64,000 nt of DNA from Dama dama (taxonomy: Eukaryota; Chordata; Mammalia; Artiodactyla; Cervidae): the NCBI RefSeq assembly GCF_033118175.1, contig NC_083697.1:25456001-25520000 (forward strand). Direction: 5' to 3'. Both the position numbers and the translations under genes were made by a program. Below are positions 56,301-64,000 of this stretch, piece after piece. Below the pieces are notes generated by a model. It ran no database searches and was not told the DNA's origin. It was given only the letters and a program-made list of their open reading frames with translations. Numbering within the stretch: the stretch's first letter is position 1; the number at the start of each line of letters is the position of its first letter.

Positions 56301-57125
56301 TTCAAAGGTCATGTTCCATCTCAGATTAGGAGGTGGTGAAAGGGAGCCCTGAGCTTCACATTAGTTCACACCTGTCAGGTACCCTTCCTTAGAAGAACCA
56401 CCGATTAGAATTACGAGGGATGTAAGAACAAAGTGGGCACCTCTGTGTTCCAACCTCTAAGGAATCGGCTCTGTTCTCCATTTACACGTGACCAAAGGAA
56501 ACCCACGGAGTGTAAAGCAGATACACCAAGTTTAGTTACTGGCAGACTAAGCACATCCTAAAAAGTGCTATTTAAAGTGTTGTTCTCTAATAGCAGCTAG
56601 TTCATCAACTGTTTTACTCATTCTTAATAACAGAAGAATTGAAGAAAAAGCATTTGGAAACTTTTGAGACAAAATAGAAAAGTTTTATGTCTATTTCGTC
56701 TAATAATACAAAAAGTTGGAGCTTGTTTCCTTTGTCTTTACATTTTACTTTTCAGTAACTCACTTTTTGTATTTTACAGAAGACTCAATATGAGACAGAT
56801 TGGAAAGTCAAAAAACAAACTAGTTCTTCTTCACAGTTTGAGAGGCGTTGAACTAAAATACTGATCCGACTAAATTCATTCCAAAAACAACCACATATTA
56901 GGATGAGTGCCTTTTTTTAAATATGAAAAGTAGACATGTTTATTTTTTCAGATTCTGTGTTTCAACAAATACTTTTTAACCTAAAAATAGTTGCATTTGA
57001 TAAGAGGGCTTATTCTGTATCAAGTTTACTTTTATTTTAATTCAATACAAGAAAGGAACATCAATATGAAATTAAATGATTTTCAAGTAAATGATTTCTT
57101 CTGTGATTTTTATTTTCATTATTTT

Positions 57126-57230
57126 GTGTGTGTGTGTGTACCAGGCACAGTGTTAATGGCCATGGATTTAGAAACAGTCTATGCTTTCATGGAGCTTACA
57201 GTACAGTGAAACAATAAACAAGTGAACATG
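57126..57230 (-). repeat. (TG)n plus L2 3' fragment
   Basis: A short TG run (57126-57139), then 'accaggcacagtgttaatggccatggatttagaaacagtctatgctttcatggagcttacagtacagtg', the antisense L2 3' region. Confidence 0.7.
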
Positions 57231-58590
57231 CTCTGGGCAGGATTTCAATGTTTTCCATTAAATCTCATTGTCTCCAGTTTGTATGGACTGAAACAAAATC
57301 TTAGATCATGTGGTCATTCATTCCATTCATGCCACTAGTTTTAGATTCATAGCATCTGGGAACACATGTGTTACCCATGGTGACTACGTGTTTCTTTTGA
57401 GTAGGGACCTGATTCTGTCTGTTGAAGCAAGGGATCTTGGGGAATAAGAAATTGGCTTCAAATGATCTTACTATGTTGGGTGTATTCCACAGTATAGTAA
57501 AAAGGATATTCTATCTGCAATCCCCAAACCATGATTCCTATCCTTTCGCTGTAGACTGCCAAAAAAATTTATTCACGAATTTTCAACAGCCTTGTGACTT
57601 ACTATAGCTTTAAATATATTTTAAAATTTTAATCTTGAATTTATAATCTTTGAATTAAATACTATAATTAATCATTAGAATAAGCAAATCCTTTAAGAGG
57701 TATACTTAAAAAAAGTTCTAGAATCTGTAAGTATTCTAGCCTTGAATCTACCTTAGGTTTACAATGAAGTTTAGCCTGAGATGATGGTGTTTATTTCGCT
57801 TTATTATTGTAAATTTTTTCAGTGGTTTTTATATATAGCAATGATAAAAGGCTGAAATTAAAGAGTTTGGGAAGAGACATGTGAGACATTTTGAAATGTC
57901 CATCCGGTGGTCTCTGTTTGGTAAAGAAGCCTCAAATTCATCTAGCAATAAAAAATAAGTGCTAATTGGTAACTTCTATGAAAATTGGTAAGCTCTTTCA
58001 ACCCTGTTGAAAGAGGGGTTTAAGTTGATATTTGATAGTCAAGAGGGGGAAAAAGTAAAACTGTGCAACAGATTGAGGTGTGCAACTGATAGTGAAGGAT
58101 GTCCCAATATTTCTCAGGGTAAAATAATGAACAACAGTCAGGAAAAATACTTTTGGCTCAGCTGTCTATATCACTGTGAATAAAAGGAGTAGACAACTTA
58201 AAGAGGGGATCTCAAAAATGCTACTGAGACCCTCTAGTCATTGAGGGATATTTCATTTCTTTAAAAGAAGAAGTTTGGTAAAGTTGCAACTTGCGTTGAA
58301 AATTTAATCTCTTTAAAAAAAAGAAAAGAAAATTTAATCTCTGAGAAAGCTGATGAAGCAGTGAGAAAAAATTCCAACCCACAGGACTTGATTGTTTGTA
58401 AAGGGAAATCACAGCTATAAACATGTCACGTCCCAGCTCCAAAATCTTCAAAGACCACAAGTTGTTGGCTGAATAAAGTGCTAATAGTAAGGCCCCTCTG
58501 CAGTTGAGCTCAAGGTTCCTTTCCAGACTTAATTCCCATGAGTTACTTACAACAGAAAGGGTGGGATGGGTTAAAGAAGTGATATAGACA
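57231..58590. other. Unique DNA
   Basis: No gene or transposon recognised. A 15-base direct repeat (gaaaatttaatctct) occurs twice near 58297 and 58328, separated by an A/G-rich spacer. Confidence 0.45.
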
Positions 58591-58594
58591 TTTA

Positions 58595-58800
58595 TTTGAG
58601 GATGTACTATAAGCCAAGCACTGCATTATGTGATTCCGTTTAACTCCACAACTCTTATATCATAGGATTTTTGTGAGGGCTGAATAAGGTCATTAACACC
58701 AATTGCTTCACACAAGTATTTATATTAATAGAATTATTGTGCTTAGAACAATGTTGAACACATAGTAAGACCTCAATGAATACAAGCACTTATTAGTTGT
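58595..58800. repeat. Inverted pair of MIR 3' ends
   Basis: The left half (58595-58664) reads as antisense MIR ('catttatttgaggatgtactataagccaagcactgc...ttaactccacaactc'). The right half (58665-58800) reads as sense MIR ('ttttgtgagggctgaataagg...cttagaacaatgttgaacacatagtaagacctcaatgaat'). The two meet at 'atcatagg', forming an imperfect hairpin. Confidence 0.6.
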
Positions 58801-60554
58801 TTAGAAAAACCCAGAGAGAGGAAACATCAGAAACTCTCTTTCAGGATGAGGGAACGGGTGATCATAAACTTTAAGCTGTTAACCAAATTGACGGTAGGGC
58901 TGGGATTTTATGTGACTCACAAGTTCTTGTTCTTCCCACCATACCAACCTCTCTCCACCATGGCAATCAATTCTTCAACTAAATTGGACTCTATTATTCC
59001 CCAAAATACATCACAAGCTTCCCCAGAATTTTACCTTTGCTCATGCTTTTGATGTCTCCTGCACTGTACCTGCCTTCAACCCTGTCTTCTTCAAGTTGAG
59101 GATCAGCTGGAAATAACTGTTCATTTCATAGTTTTTCCATCCCATGCATTTGCCAAATGCCTACACAATTTTTCCCAAGCACCTACACAATAAGTGCAGT
59201 GACTAAAGTTATCCTGGCTTGTTTAATTTTTTCGGCATTTTGTCCTTATTATTTCTGAATTTTTAAGGCAAGGAACAAACTCATATTTTAATTTATTTAA
59301 ATATGTTTCAATGAATAATTATTGAATTCCTACCATGTGCCAGACAATGGATATATATCAGAGTATAACATGTACAGGATAGAGAAAAGAGACATGTACC
59401 CACAGGACTTAATAAATAATTATTGAATAATTGTTCTGTAAATAGAGCTTTATAGAAAAGCAAGACCCATTCCCCAAAATATATAGAAAAAACCTGTTTA
59501 GACTTGAACCACCATTAGCTCAAATGATAACTCAATTCTATTTCTAAAATAACTCCATAGCATATTTGTCCCTCCAGTCATGTCCAACTCTGCAACCTTT
59601 TAACTCAAATGATAACTCAGTTCTATTTCTAACACAACCCCTCATACGCATCCTAATTGGGGGCAGCCATGTCCCTATACATTACTGGATTGATTTTTTG
59701 TGGGTAACACTTGGGTCTTATTTTTCCTTATCTTGTATCCCACAGTACCATTCCTTTGCGAAGAAATACAAAAACATCTCAATCTTGGAGGCTTGCAAAG
59801 TAATTTTTCTAGATTTGATAAAAAACTGCTCATACAAAGCCCTTCAAACATGCTTATCCAAGAAAACACTGCTTCCTCAGAGACTAAGAGACTGAGCTGT
59901 TTATAAATTCCTGTTGGCATTCTTTCCTCACAAATGCTGATCATCCTCCCAATTCTTTAAAGTCAAATGACATTTGATTAATTGGAAACTTGTACTGCTA
60001 TTTTATTAATGTTCCTCACTAGTTCACATTACTTTGTGTTTTATAGGAACAAGCCTTTTTGCTAGATAACTCATATTTTATGTCTATCACACTGTGCCAT
60101 TTGGATTTACCTCGTTAACCAAAGACTATCTTCTTTTGGATGTTAAGTGTATTTGATTGCTTTCTGTGGCACATTAAGTGTTTTATTTTAAAAGGAAATT
60201 GTTTAGTCATTTAATGCAAAGTGTTGAATGCCAGTTGAACCATTTGGGTTTATTTGGTGGGCTGTTTAAAGAAGATTCTTTTTAAAACTGGACATTTATT
60301 CCAAATGGCATACAAATAATTAGTTGAAAGTTCCCGTAGAAAAATATGATCCCAGATTTTATAGTCCCCCTGCTATGGTTCAAAGTTGTGATAAGAATTT
60401 ATTAATGCGTGGGTCAGATTCCTGCAACCTGTCTCCTGTGAGTCAAGTGTGGGAATCTGCAGACAGTGCTAGCCTGGGACATGAGGCAGCTTCTGATGGG
60501 CTGTTTTGGCATCCCTTAAAAATGACAGTTTTCAATTATGCTGCATTCAACTTC
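58801..60554. other. Mostly unique DNA
   Basis: It includes a short L2/MIR-like antisense end at about 59305-59345 ('caatgaataattattgaattcctaccatgtgccagacaatgg') and a 29-base duplication around a SINE scrap (59519-59632). Frames up to 109 codons show no recognised domain. Confidence 0.45.
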
Positions 60555-60945
60555 TCCAAAGACTCCCTTTTGCCGTGAGAGTGAAGTACAATCTCCCCAC
60601 AACGCCTGAAGACCATGTAAATTCAGGCCTCTGAGAACATCTCTAAACCCACCTCTCCATTTCCCTCTATACGCCAGTCACTTGCCTTATTCCCAATCTT
60701 TGCCTCTGCTCCTATGTCAGAGTTGCTGAACTTATCCTCCCTCATCCTGGAATGTTCTTTTTCCAGTTCTTACATGGCTGCCTCCTTCATATCCTTTTGG
60801 CCTTTGTTCTGAAGAGATATCTTCAGAGAAGCCCTTGCTAACATTCTGTGGCTAAAGGCTCTAAATCCGTTCCTGTAGCTCTCTACCTTATCACCCAATT
60901 TTGTAGCAAAATGCTCCATTTCATAGCACATATCAATATCTTAAA
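60555..60945 (+). mobile_element. L2 3' region, segment 1
   Basis: Sense L2 3' UTR: 'agtgaagtacaatctccccacaacgcctgaagaccatgtaaattcaggcc', 'atcctggaatgttctttttccag', 'tacatggctgcctccttcatatcc', 'gaagagatatcttcagagaagcccttgc', 'cctgtagctctctaccttatcaccc'. Interrupted by BovB at 60946. Confidence 0.78.
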
Positions 60946-61626
60946 ATCCAACAATGAAAAAACTAAGATCATGGCATCCTGTCCCATCACTTCATGGCAA
61001 ATAGGGAAAAAGTGGAAGCAGTGATAGATTTTATTTCTTGGCCTCCAAAAATCACTGCAGATGGTGACTACAGTCATGAAATTTAAAAATGCTTGCTCCT
61101 TGGAAGGAAAACTGTGACAAACCTAGACAGTATATTAAGAAGCATAGACATCACTTTGCTGACAAAGGTCCATGTAATGAAAACTGTGTTTTTTCCAGTA
61201 GTTATGTATGGATGTGAGAGTTGGACCATAAAGAAGGCTGAGCACCGAAGAATTGATGCCTTCAAATTGTGGTGCTGGATAAGACGCCTGAGAGTCCCTT
61301 GGACAGCAAGGAGATAAAACCAGTCAATCCTAAAGGAAATCAACCCTAAATATTCATTGGGAGGACTAATGCTGAAGCTGAAACTCCAATACTTTGGTCA
61401 CCTGATGGGAAGAGCTGACTCATTGGAAAAGACCCTGATGCTGGGAAAGACTGAAGGCAATAAAAGAAGAGGGCAGCCAAGGATGAGATGGTTGTACAGC
61501 ATCACCGATTCAAGGGACATGAATCTGAGTAAACTCCAGGAGATAGTAAAGGACAGGGAAGCCTGTGTGCTGCAGTCCACGGGGTCACACAGTCAGACAC
61601 AGCTTAGCAACTGACAACAATAACAA
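60946..61626 (+). mobile_element. BovB inserted in L2
   Basis: Sense BovB from just upstream of 'aaaactaagatcatggcatc' to 'cagacacagcttagcaactgacaacaataac'. A 14-base target duplication, atcaatatcttaaa / atcaataccttaaa (60932-60945 and 61627-61640; one mismatch), fixes the ends. The C-terminal coding region survives in two open pieces, 61093-61317 (74 codons) and 61357-61614 (85 codons), separated by a stop. There is no catalytic YADD, since truncation lies downstream of it. Confidence 0.94.
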
Positions 61627-61792
61627 ATCAATACCTTAAATTGTATTGATTTTGTTTTACTCATAATTTGCCTCTCTCCACCAGAATATAGGCTCCACAA
61701 AAACAAAGACCTTTTCACATCTGCAACTATATTACCAGCACTTGGAATCCACCAAAGTTGGTGCTAAATAAATATTTGGTTAGTCATTAGAT
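61627..61792 (+). mobile_element. L2 3' end, segment 2
   Basis: L2 ends here: 'ttaaattgtattgattttgttttactcataatttgcctctctccaccagaatataggctccac', 'tattaccagcacttggaatcc', 'ggtgctaaataaatatttggttag'. Beyond this, 61793-62224 is unique; its 72- and 67-codon frames have no recognised domain. Confidence 0.8.
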
Positions 61793-62224
61793 ACAAACTT
61801 AATTATAAGAGGGACTAAGGATTACATGTGGTAAGATCAAAGGAAGAAGTCTGTTAGTGGCAGCTGAGGCCTCCACCCTGCTGTCTGAAAAATTAAGCAA
61901 CGCCCTACTTGGGAATCCTCAGTGCTGTGGTTCACTTGGCCCACCCTCACTGCAAGATGGTTTGGTGCTATTGGGCCATGGAGGAGTCTCACTTTCTTCA
62001 CCATCTCAGTGGCTTATCAACTTTTTCATCCCAATCACTTACAGAACTATCTCTGAAAGGACTTCTTATAGGTAATAATCTCCATACTAATATATTTCCA
62101 TTGATGTTTTAAGGGCTCATATGTCTGTCCTGTTGACCAATCTTCCTCCTGGTTTGGGAGACCTTCAGTATAGTCCACAGAGACTTAATAACTTCATCCT
62201 CTTCCCATAGTTTGGAGAATGCTA

Positions 62225-63110
62225 ATTCATTCATTCATTCATTCCATGTGTACATATGAAAGATGAGATATTCTATTCTAGGCACCTTTCCAGATACTGA
62301 TAAAATAGTAAATAGTAAAAAATAGTAAAAATAAAATTAAATAGTAAAAAGTAATGTTTTATACATCTGTGTCTCTTTTTCTGTTTTGCATATAGGGTTA
62401 TCGTTACCATCTTTCTAGATTCCATATATATGCGTTAGTATACTGTATAAAAATAAATGAAAAAAATAAAAATAAAAAAATAATGTTTTAAAAATCAAAA
62501 ATCTTTGCTCTCCTATAATTCACATTCTAGTAGAAGAATCAGACAATAAACAAAATAATTGGAAGTATATTACATAATATGCTCAATGTATTAAATGCTA
62601 CTGAGAAAAATGTCGGGACTGAAAATGAATCAAATAAAGGGGCATAATTTTAACAGAATGGTTACAGAAACTCCCAGTAAGAAGTGGAAATTTAAGGAAA
62701 GGCTTGAAGGAAATAAGGAAGCAAATCATGTGAGTATCTGGAGCAAAGGTAAATGTAAAGGATGAGCAAAAGGGCTGACATGGCCAGAGTAAGTGAGCAA
62801 GGTTGGAGGAGGTGGAGATATGAGAGGCAGTCAGAGAGATGAAGGGGCCAGGTCACAGATGGAATGGACTGCGGTGGCCATAGCTCTTACTCTGAGGGAG
62901 ATGAGAGCCCTTCAGAAGGTTTTGAGCAAAGAAGTGACTTGATCAGTCATGTATTTTAATAGGACCACTCTGACTTCTGATTGATAAAAGACTGTAAGAG
63001 AGCAAAGCAGGAGAAGGATAATGCAATAATTCAGAAAACAGATGATGGACCTTGGAGGAAGGTGGTGGTAGGCTGCTAGGAAATGTCTAGATTCTGGATA
63101 ATCAATGTTT
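62225..63110 (-). mobile_element. L2 LINE 3' region, antisense
   Basis: Starts 'taattcattcattcattcattcc' (inverse of the L2 terminal repeats), then 'ctattctaggcacctttccagatactg', 'gtagaagaatcagacaataaacaaa', 'ggaaaggcttgaaggaaataaggaagcaaatcatgtgag', 'ggggccaggtcacagatggaatggac', 'gggagatgagagcccttcagaaggttttgagcaaagaagtgac', 'gaccactctgacttctgattg'. It is 0.9 kb with a 119-base L1 insert at 62362-62480. Non-coding remnant. Confidence 0.82.
62362..62480 (-). mobile_element. L1 fragment, 5'-inverted, with target duplication
   Basis: The insert begins with antisense L1 3' UTR sequence ('tctgtgtctctttttctgttttgcatatagggttatcgttaccatctttctagattccatatatatgcgttag') and ends in a sense A-rich tail (aaaaataaatgaaaaaaat...). 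An exact 10-base repeat taatgtttta (62352-62361 and 62481-62490) flanks it. Antisense body plus sense tail is the product expected from twin priming with almost no sense body. Confidence 0.8.
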
Positions 63111-63144
63111 GTTGACATATTGCTCAGTTCTCATAAAAAGGAAA

Positions 63145-63330
63145 AGCAGTGGAACGCAGTGGATAAGGCACAATCTCTAACACCAGATGATTTGCATAGA
63201 GCTCGTGACTCTGACATCTCCTTAACATTTGAATTTATAAGAGTTACTTGTCCTCCCTAAACATCAACATATTCCTTTGTTAAAAGAGAGATGGTAGGAG
63301 TATTAGTTAAAGTAATGCTAGATATTCTAA
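63145..63330 (+). repeat. MIR SINE
   Basis: Sense MIR, nearly full length: 'agcagtggaacgcagtggataaggcac', 'gagttacttgtcctccctaaacatcaacatattcctttgttaaaagagagatgg', 'gtattagttaaagtaatg'. Confidence 0.82.
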
Positions 63331-63334
63331 TAGA

Positions 63335-63750
63335 TCCAAAGCTGTAAAATGGCTCTAACAGGACAGAACGTTATTTCGAATTGATGTAAAGTCTCATGAC
63401 GGTATTTCTGATCAGTGAGGTCTCTCCCAAAAAAGTGATTCAGAGGCTCATCATGCTGTTTCTATCTTATGGTGCTGCTGTTTTTCAACTTTTGCCTTCT
63501 GAGGTCTCCCTGGGTGTGGATTTGCAACCAGCAGATGGGACAAAACAGAAGTCTCATGTGTAGAAAAATGTTAATAGGCTGAGCCTGGAAGCAATACAAT
63601 CATTTCTCCCCCCATTTTATTAACCAATGAACTCACCCCTTGGTCCGACAGTCACTCCTGACTACAAGGGCCCTGGGATACTTGTTCTCCCTGTGTGCCC
63701 AGGAAAAAGAAATGAGTTTGGTGAGCAGCTTATCAATCTTCACTATCATT
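63335..63750 (-). mobile_element. Ancient ERVL/MaLR (MLT1-like) LTR
   Basis: Antisense pattern: 'ctctaacaggacagaacgttatttcgaattgatgtaaagtctcatgacgg', 'gggacaaaacagaagtctcatgtg', 'aggctgagcctggaagcaatac', 'tattaaccaatgaactcac', 'tgactacaagggccctggga', 'ctgtgtgcccaggaaaaag'. Same old LTR family as 35290-35635. No viral coding sequence. Confidence 0.6.
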
Positions 63751-63822
63751 CTTCATCAGGGAACTATTGTGGGGTGAGACAACAGTGGAGAAGTACTAAC
63801 CTGAAGGCCTGCAAGAATACAA

Positions 63823-64000
63823 GTGTGTGCTTAGTCGCTCAGTTGGGTCTGACTCTTTGCAACCCGATGGACTGTAGCCCGCCAGGCTTCTCTGTCCATG
63901 GGGATTCTCCAGGCAAGAATACTGGAGTGGGTTGCCATACCCTTCTCCAGGAAATCTTCCCAAACCAGGGATCGAACCCAAGTCTCCCGCACTGCAGGTG
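63823..64000 (-). mobile_element. Bov-tA SINE, cut by window end
   Basis: Antisense Bov-tA ('tgtgtgcttagtcgctcagttgggtctgac' to 'gggatcgaacccaagtctcccgcactgcaggtg'); the tRNA-like head lies beyond base 64000. Confidence 0.95.

Noticed and set aside
60324..60578. 84-codon frame with mixed composition, considered as a possible exon
   Set aside because: No recognised homology, no clear splice signals framing it, and its end runs into an L2; not supportable.

Overview
This window is a gene-poor stretch of nuclear DNA from a ruminant (cattle, sheep, goat, buffalo or a close relative; the sequence alone does not decide which). The call rests on its interspersed repeats: about twenty tRNA-headed Bov-tA SINEs, Bov-A/Bov-A2 SINEs, many 3' fragments of the RTE-type LINE BovB, and artiodactyl tRNA SINEs of the CHR type. 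These young ruminant repeats lie on an old mammalian layer of MIR, L2, L1M, a hAT-Charlie DNA transposon and ERVL/MaLR LTRs. I see no host protein-coding gene, rRNA, tRNA gene, CRISPR array or bacterial operon. Every open frame longer than about 120 codons that I can explain is transposon-derived. The rest are 60-150 codons, have no recognisable domain, and fit chance frames in AT-rich DNA.

Layout. 1-4600: mostly unique AT-rich DNA with a Bov-tA pair, an L1 3' end, an L2 and another Bov-tA. 4650-8720: one old antisense L1 broken by a BovB, a Bov-tA and a younger L1 tail. 8720-12310: unique DNA with Bov-tA and CHR SINEs. 12420-16410: a BovB cluster (four fragments in alternating orientation, one with a 348-codon open frame) with an LTR and a MIR. 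18185-19945: a second old antisense L1 carrying a GC-rich CHR SINE. 20150-27625: largely unique. 27750-28520: BovB inside a (TA)n tract. 29120-31625: two L1 pieces in non-canonical order, one with a 5' inversion. 32387-33427: a hAT-Charlie element with an exact 8-bp target duplication, itself hit by two SINEs. 34950-36230: BovB scraps and two LTRs. 38496-39822: a BovB inserted inside a Bov-tA with an 11-bp target duplication. 41400-42330: a relatively GC- and CpG-rich single-copy island with a good CTCF-type motif, the best regulatory candidate. 42391-46000: more SINE/BovB and a long antisense L2. 47095-47285: a palindromic unit. 48700-52930: CHR SINEs, an MLT1-like LTR, and an ERVL-like LTR split by a BovB and a Bov-tA. 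55100-64000: L2, MIR, BovB, Bov-tA and an LTR.

There is no gene network to describe. What the window records well is transposition: nested insertions that give relative ages, several clean target-site duplications, 5'-inverted (twin-primed) LINE copies, and some odd micro-rearrangements, such as a 26-bp SINE-head insertion flanked by a 10-bp duplication. I did not find evidence of a new biological system. Repeat family names come from recognising consensus motifs by eye, and boundaries are approximate to about 5-20 bases unless a target-site duplication fixes them.
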